In this document: positions 34,801-47,099 of the stretch, piece after piece
Layout of the letters: the number at the start of each line of letters is the position of its first letter
How positions within the stretch are numbered: position 1 is the first letter of the stretch
Assembly (NCBI GenBank): GCA_036346375.1
Contig: CM070502.1
Location: 17,398,924 to 17,462,923, forward strand
From: Guadua angustifolia
Taxonomy: Eukaryota; Streptophyta; Magnoliopsida; Poales; Poaceae
DNA length: 64,000 nt
Direction of reading: 5' to 3'
Translations under genes and position numbers: made by a program
The notes under the pieces: model-generated
Told to the model about the DNA's origin: nothing
Database searches by the model: none
Seen by the model: only the letters and a program-made list of their open reading frames with translations

Positions 34801-35764
34801 TGGAAACCAAAAAAAAAAAGGTTGAAGGAATGAGATACAAATTCTACAAAGGGGAGAGATTGTCCTAACCTGTGTAAATGATTAAAAATTACTACCATGT
34901 GCTTTGTAATGAATATTACTAGTCTAGAAGTAGCAAAATAGCAAATTCAAAGTAGGTTGCAAAATTCGTAGCCTTACTTGAATGATTTCACCACAATACG
35001 GTAGAGGTGAACTAGGTAGTAGATGTTGTCAAAACCTCAGATCCAGCTTTAGTAAACTAGACTGAATGTTTAGTGTGTCTTATAAAGAAGATTTGCATTA
35101 TATGAGTATGAATACTTTATAAAAAAAAAAAGTCAAGCAGTACCTTGAGCATAACAAAAATGCAGAAGCTCTAGTCTTACTATTGCCAGGAATTGAACAT
35201 AGTAAACAACAGGAAATAGACAAGGAGTCACATTTAAGCATTTGAAATGAGTTTCTATTCAGTCATCTACCTTGCTCCACTAGAACATCAACAACCAAAT
35301 GAAGAGGTACTTCTATCTCTTTCTTGACAATCCCCATGAACGGTAAGTACGAAGGCCTGCTAGCCTGCAAAAAACTGACATACATTCAGCACTAAATCGA
35401 CAACTCTAGCATGACCAACATAAACAGTACGCCAGATTACCAATACCTTGTACACTAACTTATTTTCAGTGACATAGAGTTTGCGGGACAATATGTCTTT
35501 CTTCAGCACATATCTCTTATACGGCAGGTAGAGAAGCATGAGCAGGCCAACCCCCCATGCCAGAACAAGCACCAGGGATATCACGGCCCACATGATGGTG
35601 TCGTACTGCAAATAGTTCGGCATCAGCTCCTGAAACGAGGCTCGGTACAGCACCCTCACGGCGGCTTCGGCCTCCTCGTCGTCGGTCTCAGACACGACGT
35701 CTTGTACCAAGCGCTCGCCGGAGTCACTTCTCTGATGCAATGTCACAGCGCGGCCACTCAACAT
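31875..35764 (-). CDS. Six-exon membrane protein of unknown function (PH-like?)
   Basis: Minus-strand exons: 35447-35764, 35271-35364, 34592-34713, 33069-33188, 32260-32358 and 31875-32045. All have GT-AG borders and consistent phases, giving 307 residues with no stop. The N-terminus is acidic (ETDDEEAEAAV). A strong membrane segment follows at about 57-81, then LPYKRYVLKKDILSRKLYVT and ENKLVYK. The KLYVTENKLVYK and PLHLVVDVLVEQG phrasing resembles membrane-anchored bacterial-type PH domains, in which a helix pair precedes a beta-rich fold; this is inference. The start is the first ATG, at 35764. The last exon's acceptor could also be 3 bp further upstream (32048); its upstream pyrimidine tract is weak. 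The 1.4-kb third intron carries nested transposons. I do not recognise a named family and assign no function. Confidence 0.75.
33243..34433. mobile_element. Foldback MITE in an intron, interrupted by another insertion
   Basis: The terminal 40 bases (33243-33282 and 34394-34433) are perfect inverted repeats starting AGGCAACGTATCC. ATATACA flanks both sides (33236-33242, 34434-34440). The right arm continues from the terminus into CCGTGCACACCAACTAAAAA; the left arm breaks at 33282 and resumes at 34146. Without that insert, the element is about 328 bp and nearly all stem (arms about 34146-34228 and 34312-34400). It lies in the third intron of the minus-strand membrane protein gene. Confidence 0.8.
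33283..34139. mobile_element. GC-rich insert inside the MITE arm
   Basis: The left arm of the foldback MITE is split exactly between two copies of GTACAC (33277-33282 and 34140-34145), so this is an insertion with a duplicated target of 5-6 bp. It is GC-rich, with frames open on both strands and an AACCCTAACCCTAAACC telo-box-like motif near 33683. GGAACG words are frequent at both ends, but I could not identify terminal repeats. It could be a worn Mutator-like or gene-fragment carrier. Confidence 0.6.
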
Positions 35765-38257
35765 GACTGACCTTTAGCCTACAGTATCAACGGATAGAAT
35801 CGATTGACCAACGAACTCTACTAACTACTACAAACCACAAAGAAATTCACTTTCACAGCGGATTAATCTGGGTTCCTCCATTGGAAAACTCGTCGAACAC
35901 CAGGCAGATGGTGAGGGGGAAATGGAATCACCTGCAGGTAGGCACGAACGGAGCTCAAAATCAGCGCTGTATCAGTGGGAGTGGGAGCCCGGGCCAAATC
36001 GCCGGCGTAGAGGCTGGAACCGATGGTGTCTGCAAAGATTTCCCCTCGCCTTCCTAAACTTCCAACCGCCTCTCTTCCTACGTGTCAACGAGACATACGA
36101 GCCAAATCATCAACTGTACCGACTACAGGGCAAATAATCAATTCCCCCGTTTATTTTCCCTTTCCTTTTCCTTTCCCCGTACGGGTGGCAGCAGCGGAGT
36201 CGTTCAGGGCCGACCGGTGAGGCCGGCAAGTTCAGATAGGCCGGCCCGTTCCACAGGAGTGGTCCGGGCTCCCCGTGAAGCCCAACTACTCGCGCCGCGG
36301 GGCGCGCCTAGTCGGCCGAGCGGGACAACACTGCAGGCGGCAGAGCGACAACGCCCGCCCAGCTCAACGCGCGGGCCCTCCTGCTTTGCTCGCCGCCTGA
36401 GCAGGTGAGAAGTGGGGAAAGGCCGCAGGCGTGCTCGGCGGCACGCGGAGTCGTGGAGGCCGAAGGCTTAGTTTGCCGTGTCCTCTGTGAGACTGACCTG
36501 CGGGGAGCCAGCCGGACGCACGGAAATTCGCCCGGTTGCCGGGCGCCGACACGTCCTGCTGCCACTGCTCGTAGGCACACGACAGATCATGACGACTTGG
36601 GCACACGGAAGCTAAGACAGGGGTGGACCCAGAATTAGAAGAGGACTGGGTATACTAGAGAGGTTATCCACGGCACAGCTCCATTTGACCTACCGTTGGA
36701 TCCACCCTTGAGTGAAGCTTTCTGAAAATTCCAATACTTCGTAGTTGGGAGGGGCACATCGGTTGCCCTTCTCTTCTGCTAGTATGCTTTTTCATTGTTC
36801 ATGTTTTTTTTTCAACTTTTTAGAAGAAACGATTGATTTTTTAACTAGAAATTATTTCATTTTCCAGCTTCTCTGCCCTCGCTCTCTTTTGTTGCATGGG
36901 ACGGGAGAATGCGGAGAGTACGCTGCTAGTATTAACTTGCATTCTTGAGTAACAGACCGTGTGATGCCCAACAGAAATGTGGGCTCTGTAATCACTGGAC
37001 GTCCATGAAGGAGCACGTCCGTCCCTCCCAGTCGCGCACACAGCTAATTGCAACTACAAACATTTTAATGGCATCAACCGGCAGCCACATAAATTGGACA
37101 GCAGCGGCAACCTATACGAGTTAGTAGAACACAAGACTGCAACGTCTCGGGCAATTGGATCCAACTGTTAGGCCACTGGCCTTCATAAATCACGATACTC
37201 CACTTTTAGTCAAGAAAAGAGTACTACTTTCTGTCTGAACACTCAAATGTTCATACTTCAAACTTCTAACATGTTAACCCTAGTAGCTTGAAGAGTATAT
37301 TTCGTTGGTGTTTACAGGATTCTCATAGACCTGTGTTTATGTGACAAGACCTCACATGCGAGTTCTTTATCCTAGAAGCAGCAGGTAAGTCAATACCATG
37401 AGTATGTTTGATGAACCACTCTGCTCTTACAATAATCCCCAGCACTGCACAGAAGTCAACTGAGAAGAGACCGAAGTGGACATGTAGTGGCGTAGTGCGG
37501 AATGTTTGGTCTGTTCCACTAGAATGCGAGTCAAGCGCAACGGAAAATAATGTGCTCAGGAGTGGATTTTTGTTATACTCCAAGAAACTATGAATTTGGG
37601 AATATTACAGTTTATAAAACTACATTATCTTTTGTATCCAAACACCTCAAAGTATTTAATACTACAGTTTTTTAGCAACCCTGGTATTCCATCAAAACTC
37701 AAAAATACTTTGTATCCAAAAGGCCCTAAATGTTGTCTACATTTAACAAGAAAAATTGATCGGACATAGCCAAAGCTACTCAAGCCAGTGAACTGAACCA
37801 GCCTTGTCCATCACAACCACAAGCTACACCGTCGATCTTTCGCTCGAGTTGTACAAATTAACCGGCCGGACAACTTCTACCGAATGAACAGTTACTGAAG
37901 ATTCAGTGTAAAAAAGACACACAATTTACTGAAGAGATCGGATCCCTATGGTTACTGCTGTACCACTGCAGCTACTACCGCCAAATACAAATGACCACAC
38001 GAACCAAGGAAAAGAGAGCACATTGGCTTCGTTTCCACAAGGTCAGCCATGCCAGCACCCAGCAGTCGATCCACTTTCCCGGTTCGTCTCACTCGACAAG
38101 GGCATCAACTCACACTTGAAAAGCATGACCCCATCTCATCTCTCCTCTCCCTTCAGGCGCCCATCTGGCCGCCTCCCCCCTACGTTCCCACACAACGCAG
38201 CACAGCTCCTCAGATTAAATTCTCCGCACTTCCCTTGCGTATGTTGCAGGTTGCATC
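35765..38257. other. Intergenic; GC-rich upstream of the membrane gene
   Basis: 35765-36640 contains the probable 5' leader and promoter of the minus-strand membrane gene and a GC-rich block with multi-frame open reading, but no protein motif. 36640-38257 is ordinary intergenic DNA leading to the CLE gene. I see no further gene. Confidence 0.4.
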
Positions 38258-38266
38258 TATATATAT
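38258..38266 (+). promoter_or_regulatory. TATA box of the CLE gene
   Basis: TATATATAT lies about 75 bp before the CLE start codon and is followed by CGCGCGCGCC. Spacing fits a grass core promoter with a short leader. Confidence 0.5.
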
Positions 38267-38339
38267 CGCGCGCGCCTAAACAGACAAGCGAACCACCTGA
38301 TCTGTTCCTCTAGCTAGCGGTAGCTCCGTCTGCCTCACC

Positions 38340-38618
38340 ATGAGACGACACGCTGGTGGTGGTGGTGGCAGCCCTCCATTGCCGGCCACGCTCTTGCTGG
38401 TGCTTCTGCTCCTGCTGGTGATCGAGCTGGCCGCATTCGCCTACGGCTGCAGAGCTCTCAAGGCGGACGTAGCGGTGGCGGCGGACGCAGCGCGGAAGTA
38501 CGGCGGCATGGTGGTGCGGACGGCGCCGCCAGCGGCGCCCGGTGCCCGCGAGGCGGGAGCAGTTTTCGGTGAGTCCAAGAGGCTCGTTCCCCAGGGCCCC
38601 AACCCGCTGCACAACTAG
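38340..38618 (+). CDS. CLE: CLE peptide hormone precursor
   Basis: A single-exon, 92-residue prepropeptide. The N-terminus is basic, with a strong hydrophobic signal (PATLLLVLLLLLVIELAAFAY, about residues 15-35). A variable middle follows, and the last 12 residues are RLVPQGPNPLHN, matching the CLE consensus R-x-x-P-x-G-P-x-P-x-H-N. A Lys directly precedes the motif. Family knowledge: precursors are secreted and cut to 12-13-residue hydroxyprolinated, often arabinosylated peptides that signal through CLV1/BAM-type receptor kinases to restrain meristem or vascular stem cells. The two central prolines are present. The ATG at 38340 is in good context (CACCATGAG). Gln at motif position 5, between the conserved Pro and Gly, is less usual than Ser or Thr. 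Which CLE subgroup it belongs to cannot be decided here. Confidence 0.93.
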   Translation: MRRHAGGGGGSPPLPATLLLVLLLLLVIELAAFAYGCRALKADVAVAADAARKYGGMVVRTAPPAAPGAREAGAVFGESKRLVPQGPNPLHN

Positions 38619-40732
38619 CTTGACCTTCTCAAGCTCTACGTACGCAGGACCGCATGCAGTACTGCGCCTTCTTCTTTATTATTATTTTCTTGTTTTCCTT
38701 GTGCTAAAAAGCACACATAGCATACACGGTGTTCAGTGTTGTGTAATTAGTTAGCAAAGTAGAGAACTCAGGGCAACACAAGATTGTTGTACAAGTGCCA
38801 TGTGATGTTAAATAGGAGAACTGAAGGTTGGAAATATTGCGCTTTATCTTTGTTCAAGAACTTTGAACCCATTTGGAAAGCAGGAATTTTACATAAATTT
38901 TACAGAAAGTAGTTCAATGCTGCAGGAAACAAGAAAACTTTCCTGGTGAATTGCGACTGTTCTCTAAGATTTTTTTTTACCCTTGATGGTGAGTTGAGAG
39001 TTGAGGCTATGGTTAGGAGAGTTCTTGTGGTGTTTGTTATGGCTATTGAGGGTCCTTTTGTCGTTTTTGCTATGGTGATCAGAAAGCAATGGGAGATGGA
39101 GAGCCAGCACAGGCCCAAGTTCTGGTGAGTTTTCTTTATGACAAGCTTTTTTTTTCTGTTGCGTGCATGCATCCCACACTGCAAGTGAAATTTGATTGGT
39201 ATATCTACCTTACTAAACTATTTTTTTGTAATCATTCTGTCCAACTTTATAAAGCGTATTTTTAATGATTTTGCCCACAAATATAGGACGTATTTCATAT
39301 TCCAATATAAAATTAGTGTGATGTTCCCTATATACCTCTAATAAATATCAATATTTACTTTATATTCTCTAGATGCATGTATTGAATATAGTGCTTTGTG
39401 ATAATAATTAGAGATAATTTAGTTATTTTTAATGTCTTCTTAGTCTATATGCCAAAAAAAAGTCTTATAAACTTAGACGAAGGGAGTAATATGTATGAGG
39501 GTGAAGTGTCCAGGAACAGCTGTGAACTTGCAGTTCAAGGATACTAGTTCCAGTTCTGTACCAGGAGTACTACTTATGCATACAGTGAGAATTACATAGG
39601 TGAAAGAGACACAGAGGAAGAAGCATCTCTTTGAGATAAGAATGTTTTGGACTCACTCAGTAGTCAGAACTTCAGAAGGTTTTGAACTGTTTTCAGATGT
39701 CTTACCGATGTTTTCGAAACCTCTCTTGAAAGACCGCACAGATGTATGATGCATCTGACACAATGGCACTGACAGTCTCACACTCAGCAGATAAGTTGGT
39801 CTGTTGGTTGGTTCCACTGGCCACTCCTAGATCTTTGAAGTTTTTGAACGAATAACTCCATGGAACTAACGAAAGAAAAATGCTGAGTTTAGCATACTAC
39901 TCCTACCCAAATGTCAGGTAAGCAAGGCGTTCAATTGCTTCCCTCCCACACTTCAAGAAGTGAGCTTTTTAAAAAACGAGCAGAGAAGTGCGCCAAAAAA
40001 AGTTGGTAGGGGCAGCATTACTGAATTAAATAGGTAGGATTAAAGATAGGACAACCATATACAGATCACAAGTTCACAACTCCTTCTGCAGCTTCAATTT
40101 GCTCACAAAAAAAGTAAGTAGGGTCGTTTCAGGGATTTTTATTTTTCACCGACGAGACGAATTGTACATAGAAAGTAAAAACTAAACTGAGGAAGGCCAA
40201 GGTTATGAACTTATGATTACTCTTATCAGATACATACGTCAGCGGAGCATTTGGTTCCGATGCTATCGTTTGAGGACCACAAAGAAACATGCTACTGCAA
40301 GAGAATTCGTTCTTCTCTTGCAATATTACTCCTACCATACTACCATTTAATCGGAAAAAAATTACTCCTACCATCTTAGTCATTCAATAGAAATAACACT
40401 CAAAACCAGAGTAAAGAAGTAACTTCCCTGCATTGTAACCAGGTACTAGCCAAGTGAACAACAAGAATACAGTCCATCCATTTAAAACTGTTTTTAGAAG
40501 TAGTCGCAAACAGTAATAATTTCCAGTCCTAAGAAGGGATGTGATTATGTCAATACAGGAATTTTGGCTATCTGTAGTTGAAATTCATGAATACTACTAC
40601 TCTTAAAATAATCGATGAAGTGAAATCAACTGAATTTCATATTGTACCGCATGAGTAGTTTTCAAGGGTTCAAGGCTTCAGGAACATGGCTTGTCATAGT
40701 ATTGTGGTAACCCTCAAAGCATCTGCGTCTTC
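38619..40732. other. Intergenic between CLE and the C2 gene
   Basis: This contains the CLE 3' region and the C2 gene's 3' region. Apart from one MITE-like piece, I see no gene. The 38946-39128 open frame has no motif. Confidence 0.4.
39231..39486. mobile_element. Degenerate Stowaway-like MITE
   Basis: The right end reads ACTTAGACGAAGGGAG followed by TA, and the left end reads TA then ATCATTCTGTCCAACTTTAT. The two are imperfect inverted repeats of the Stowaway CTCCCTCCGTC type. Length (about 256 bp) and TA flanks fit, but the left terminus is worn. Confidence 0.4.
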
Positions 40733-43524
40733 TCAATGAGATTGCTTCCATCCACCGAAGTCCTCAGGGAGACCACGCTGGCGAACATCCTGCATACAAA
40801 ATAACCATTTTAGATTACTGAAAAAGTGCATTGCATTTGTTTTCAGCATGTTGAAGCAAGGATATCAGGTACTGTCCAAACAGGCTCTCATGCCTGAAAC
40901 TGAGTGAATGATGCAAGAAATACTAGTGTTATGGCTACAACAAAAGAGCAATTGCAAATGGAAAATAATGAAAAGGGTATAATATGATACTATCTGTCAA
41001 TGATTACTATATATCAATTGCATTTACCTAACGTAGGAGGTACAGATAAGAGAAAAAAAAAGAAACAGAAAAGACATGTTCTGATAATTTCTGGTTTGCA
41101 TATCCGCTGAATATATTTCAGGGAAATGGTTCACTAGCTTTACTACTGTAACTGTATCCCAGAACAGATGTACAATCGCATATGAAATGGACTGCAGCTA
41201 GAGTTAAAACTGCATAAACCACTGCATGTTGCCGGCAATTGCATGACTTGACTCCATAGGGCTCTTATGCTATGTTCAGTAATGCACTAGAGTGACTAGA
41301 CCAAAAAAGTAGGAACTTATCATTGTCTGCATCAATTCAATTGATGCCAGACAGAATGTAAGCACCTACTCTTTGCAAGAGATGCTTGCCCCAAGTCTTG
41401 GTATCCAGCTGTACACTTCAAGGCTCTCACACTGTCGCACGCAACTGAAGAGCGGTACCGCCCACTAACATCCCATCAGAAAGGGGAACATTGGTGGCTT
41501 GCAGGTTATGCACACACCACAGAAAGTTAAGGAGTGCATTCAAATTTGTTCTTAGCGTTATTGACAACAAACAGTGATAAAAATCAACAAATATAACAGG
41601 CCGGTAACAAGTCCAGATGGTGTGGAAGCAGTTGGCAGTCTGAAATGCTAACAGTTTATGAAGTCTTAAAATCTAACAAGGTACAAAAATTCATTATCTC
41701 AACTGCCAATGTTTGCTCCAAGCCATTGATGGTCAAACTACATTTCTATATGCCTATTTCGTTGCTGCATGAGGCAAAAGTAAAATTGAAGTCACCTATA
41801 TAGACGCAGTACTTGGCATAGTATAAGGACCGGCTTATAGTCTGTAGAGGCCTGCTAATAAAGGGTTGATGTGCATTGTTCACTGACAATAATGACAAAC
41901 AATAATTGCCTACAAACTGCATCATTTTTGTATATATGTAGAACACAAAAATATTGGAGTTAAGACCAGATTCGAGGATTCGGTAAAAATATAAATGTAA
42001 GAGACAGCTTTTTAGAAACTACCTCAGGAGTGAATGTGAGACCAACTTTGATTTCTCCACAGTAGTGTTCACCTTTCACAACATTATATGCTGTTGGTGG
42101 AATGCTCCGTTCCGTGTACACTGCTTCCAATGGAATCCTGCGAGAGCCGGTTTAATTGGGCAATGTAAACCCTTAACGTCATTGCCATTTGCAATGTAAT
42201 ATAAACACAAGGGCCAGAAGTAGAATAGTAACTTCAAGATAGATATTCTGGAAACATTTTCAAGAATTTGATATACTGTTAGTAATTGTATAATTGCAGA
42301 CATGAATGACAAGATGCACATACGTCGCTTCACCAACAAAGTCATCTGCTGTTCCTGTATCACTGTCCATAAGCTTGATCAAAAGCTCTGTAGCTCGGTC
42401 AGACACGGTGAAGACAAAGCTTTCGTTCCATTCAGGGTTACTTCCTTTGCCTGCATGAGTGAATCATGTGTTCATGTTACAATTGCTAGGAAAAGTGAGC
42501 ACATAACATTAGGATCAAACAGTGCATATGAGATAATATTTGCACTTGAGAATGCTAGGCGGCAATAGCAGGAAAAAAAACTATTCTTTAGACATGGAAC
42601 TGTTAATCGTTAAAGATATTTTAGCTGCTCACAATTCGTTACGCTGTCAGTTGGCTTGCATCATGTACAGTTTCTTTTCTCGTGATGTCTATTGTTCCAG
42701 GCATATTATTAGTACTGACTACCTGCTTGAATGAATTACTAGCAGATCGCCTGCTATGAGTTAAAAAAACTGACTGCATCCTAGTATTCCACTTAATAGA
42801 ATTTACACATGGCATTGAGATGTTTCATTATACTTCTGATAATCAAATTGTGGCATTCGATCTCACTAGATCGATAGAGCTGCGGGCTAAACCTATTTGT
42901 TTCCTAATGCAAACAGTTAGGTTTGAGAAATGCATAATCGCAACAGAGGAGAGAAAAAAAGAACTGGGCTGTAATGAGGAAAATAAACCAAATCAATGAG
43001 GATATCCACCTGATGCAATACTGCTCCTCTGCTCTTGTGATCGGCATTTCAGAATTGCGTACGGATCCATGTTGCCTGCGGGCTCAAATTGACAATAAGG
43101 CAAAAAAATCATCACCCGGGTCATTACCAATCTTCAGGACAAAAAGAATGGGCAAAACAACCAGCAAATGCAGGTGATTGTCAAAAGCTTCCTCCTATCT
43201 ATGGTCTTTTGTCACATTCGGATTGACAATCAGCAGTAAACATTTCATGGCAACGTACAAGGTTTCGATCACCACCCCACGAAACAGCAAAACCTGATAC
43301 TCGATTATATATAAACTAGCTGAATATTCCGCACAACTGATCTAATGCGCTTAATCAATCAAGATTAGCGAAGCAATCAATAGCAATTAATACATCACAT
43401 TGGGGGGGTGAACAATCCCGGGAGAAACAAAGGGAGTCGCAGCTGATGGATGCGTACACATGTAATCGGTGTTCTCGAGGCCCTTGGCCCCGACGAGCAG
43501 CACCTCCAGCGTCCCGTGCACCAT
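40733..43524 (-). CDS. Small C2-domain protein (elicitor-responsive ERG3 type)
   Basis: Five minus-strand exons: 43458-43524, 43010-43075, 42324-42450, 42023-42137 and 40733-40789. All have GT-AG borders and matching phases; the product is 143 residues. A single C2 beta-sandwich fills the protein: MVHGTLEVLLVGAKGLENTD, NMDPYAILKC, NPEWNE-F-F, LLIKLMDSDTGTADDFVGEA, and GEIKVGLTF near the end. Acidic residues of the calcium loops are present (D20, D26, D73, D75, D81), so calcium-dependent membrane binding is plausible. Rice relatives (ERG1/ERG3 and 16-kDa phloem proteins) respond to fungal elicitor or move in phloem. The tail DVRQRGLPEDFGGWKQSH comes from a separate last exon after a 1.2-kb intron. 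The start at 43524 is the first Met of the conserved N-terminus. Confidence 0.92.
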
Positions 43525-46245
43525 CTCCTCCTCCCCCTTCTCCCTGTTCTGTTCTTGCGAGACCCTGCGGCGCGTGAACGCGTGATGAAACTGAGGCGCG
43601 GGTGCAGAGATCAGAATCCCAGGGCGCCCTTTATATGCGCGTTTGGGCTTGGGCACCTGCCTCGCCTGCGTCCTCAGTCCTCACACGAAGATGGAGGTGG
43701 GATGGGCGTCTGCCCGCCTGATTCGCGCGCGAGGAGGGGTCGAAAAAACGACTGCCGGTGGAGGCTTCGGCGGAGTCGCGCGCGGCCGTGAGAACGACGT
43801 ACGGTCGCGGGACGGTCCAAATCGTGGGCCTTTAGTCTGTTGCCTCCGTGTTAACGTGGGCTTGCTTGGGACCTCGGAATACGGGCTAGTTGGCCCTGTA
43901 TTTTGTAATGGGCTGCTTCGTTTCTCGGGACGCCCTACTTGTTGTGAGATCCCTTCTTTTTAATGCTATTATTGGCGGAGATTGAGCTAATATTTGGCTT
44001 TTTTTTCATTTGCCTAATTTGTTTCGTAAGCTCGGTCTTTCGAATAAAATTATAAATTTAGCCTTTTTATGACAGTAGAAACCAAGGATTCAAATTTTGT
44101 TTAGGGGAAAAATATCGGGTATGGCCGATCTGAAATTTCGGCGAAGTCCTGGTATTTCGAACAAATTTCGGTCAAAATCCAAGAACCAAAATTCAAATCC
44201 AGTCCATTTGCTAGCGAAAAAATTGAATTTCGAAAGGTTTACCCAAAATTTTGGACGAAATTGCAAACATTTTGACCGTTTTGTACCGGCTGAAAAGTGG
44301 ATCAAACGACAACGAAAAATTTTGAAATTTCTTTTTGAGAGTTCTGACACATTGATGATATTTATATAAAAAATTTGGATGATTATCAAATCTGAGAAAT
44401 TTTTAAAAATTCAAACATTGCTATTGTCCTGATAAAACGTTGACTGGTAAGTTCGAACCGAATGAAAATTAGATCAAACGAGGTTATAAAATTTTGAATT
44501 TTTTTGTGAATGGTCTTCACACATCTATAATATTCTCATAAAATTTTCAAATGATGGTCAAGATTCATGAAGTTTTTAAAAATTTGAACAGTGCTACTGT
44601 CCTATTAAAAGCCTTACCGGCAAATTTGAACGAAATGAAAAATTGCCCAAACCATATTAAAATTTTTTGAAAATTTTTGGATGGTCCTAATGTAGCATTA
44701 ATGGTTCTATAAAAGTTTTAGATGATGATCATGCTTAAATAATTTTAAAAAAATTCTGACAGTGCTACATCTTGATAAAAAACTGATGATCGATACATAG
44801 ATTTGCTTTAGAAATAACAAAAGTTTACATTTTTTAAAATTTTATAGAAGAGTGATAATAAAATGCTTAAGATCTCATAAAATTTTTGAATCATAATCAC
44901 ATTCAAGTGAATTTATAAAATTCTTACAAGGCACAGTACCATTTATGTTCTTTCTCTTTTTGATTTTTGAAATATAATATAACAAATGCAATGCATACAT
45001 AGATTTGATTAACCAAATAAAAAAGTTGAAATGCAGGAAAGCATCCAGAATTTTGGTGATCCATTGAAGTACTTTAATCTGTTGGTAAGTGTAGTGGAAT
45101 GCCCTCATTTCTCTTCTTCCTGGTGGTGGAACTAATAACCTTTCTATCAGATTATGTGTGTTTTTGTCATGTGTTGACTGGTTGCAAACTATGGCCTGAG
45201 TGGCTGATTTGCAAACTATTGCGAGCATCTTATTGTGCTTTTCTGTCATGTGTGTCCAATTGCAAACTATGACCTGCATTGAAAACTGTCGAAAGCATCC
45301 TATTGTGTGCTTTGTATGTGTCCTACACAGCGAACAGAAATTTGGTCCTGCAATTTCTAGTGTCCATTCTTAATGTCGCAGCAAACACCAAAATGGCTAC
45401 AAAGACCCAATTTATAGTTGATCTATATGTGCATGGATGAATTAAATAGGTTATAGACAGCCAAATAGACGACCCACTGTAGAAGATGTCTGTTTAGCTG
45501 TCTGTGTGTGACATGGCATGAGTTTGCAGACAGCGGCTGTCTAACCATTGTACGTGCCCTGAGGAGTTTGGCATAGCCATGGAGACTAAGGCACTGGTCC
45601 AATTTTAAGTCGGTTGGTCTGCATGGCAATTCCCTAATATTTCCCAGTTTTCAAGAATGTCACATCAGTTTTTTGTCTAGGTAACCGTGTATCTTGAGTT
45701 TCATCTAGATGAAACTCTCTCACCTCCCATGAAACTCTCTCTATCTCTCTCTTCATAATTACCTTGCCATGTCACTATTTTTGCTAATGTGTCACCTCAT
45801 TAAATGATAATGAAACTCACATTGTGAATAGCCTAATGTTGCAGGTGATCCTAATACCCTAGGCCCTATCTTCCATCACATAACTCACTGCCTTGTAGAA
45901 ATGGCTTTAGAATAAGCATTAGTATTGAATTAGTCTTTATTATTCTCATCATAATTACCTCCATCGCTGTTATTTTAATTATATATTAAGAATACTCGTT
46001 CGAAGATAATAGAATAATCCACACGTCCTTGTGGGATTCAATATCAACCTTGGAATACTCCCAAAGAAATAGCTTTCCAACGACACCTCAATGACTTTGC
46101 AACGTCTAAATTTTACAATTTATTTTTTTACTTCGCTTGGTGGTACCAAAATATTGAGTTAGCTCTAACATTTCAGTTTTTTTTTTATTTTTTTTTGTTT
46201 CTGCTAATTCTTAGGTGGTCGAGTATGGTGGTGAATTATGGTAGG
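43525..46245. other. C2 gene upstream region, then repeats
   Basis: 43525-43960 is the probable promoter/leader of the C2 gene, moderately GC-rich. 44040-44270 is an AT-rich repeat with GAAATTTCGG words. After the array at 44270-44790, 44790-46245 shows no gene. 45680-45830 has GATGAAACTCTC and ATGAAACTCTC words that resemble grass MITE sequence, but ends were not defined. Confidence 0.35.
44270..44790. repeat. About three diverged units of a roughly 170-bp tandem repeat
   Basis: A block with landmarks ACCGG(C) or ACTGGTA, then GAACGAAATGAAAA-like or GTGGATCAAACGA, then AAATTTTGAAATTT, then TTTTTAAAAATT, then ACAGTGCTACTGTCCT recurs at about 44285, 44445 and 44613. The spacing is roughly 160-170 bp. 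Units are strongly diverged and AT-rich. No coding potential is visible. Confidence 0.55.
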
Positions 46246-47099
46246 TGTAGTGTCGACGTTTGTTGTCGGTAATAATCAAAAGAGGGCTAGGCGCCGGATC
46301 CAAACTCGATGGTAGCACAAAACACGGGAATTATACAGGTTCGGGCTCTCGCGGAGGAGATAATACCCTAGTCCTGTGCTTTGGAATTATATGTGGCTAG
46401 CTAATTTGCTAATGAGATTCCCTCTCCTCCAAGACGCTACCTTACCCCCCTTTATATACTAGAGGGCTGCGGTTACAAAGGAGAGTCCTAATCGGTTACA
46501 AGGTGGAGATTGTATCTATTTCCTTATCCGCTAAACATGATAGCGGTTAGGATTACAATTGTATCCTCCCTAAGCAGGATTGGTTTCCATCTTCGGGGTT
46601 TCCCTGTTGCATATGGCGGCCTGCCTCCTGGGCAATACCCATCTTCATGTAGTCAGCTTGGCCCATCCCCTCTTGGGTGGTCCTCACGGCCCGCCATGCA
46701 GATACCCGGGGTCCATATACTTTACAGTAGCCCCCCGAGTGCTTTGCGATCGAGTTGCCGCTCTCCTGGTCGCAGTCCAAATGAGTCATGTTTCACACCG
46801 AGTGCTTCCAGTTCTTGATGCAGCTTCCCGACTGGTTTTCCTTTCCAGCGAGTGCCCTGTTGTAGGCAAAGAGAACGTGAAAAACTCAATAGAGCTCCAC
46901 GCGTTGAACTTTCCGAGTGGTACCGAGCCCAATTATTGGAATACTGGCAGTCGGCTCATCTTGGAGCATACCGTATCCCAAACGATGTGCAGAAGTTAAA
47001 ACGCTTTTCCCGCTTAAGGCGAAATTCAACGCCACTCCCTTTAAATTCATTTGTCGCCGAAGTTGCTGATGTTGTCGTTGAAGCATTGGCCCACACGCG

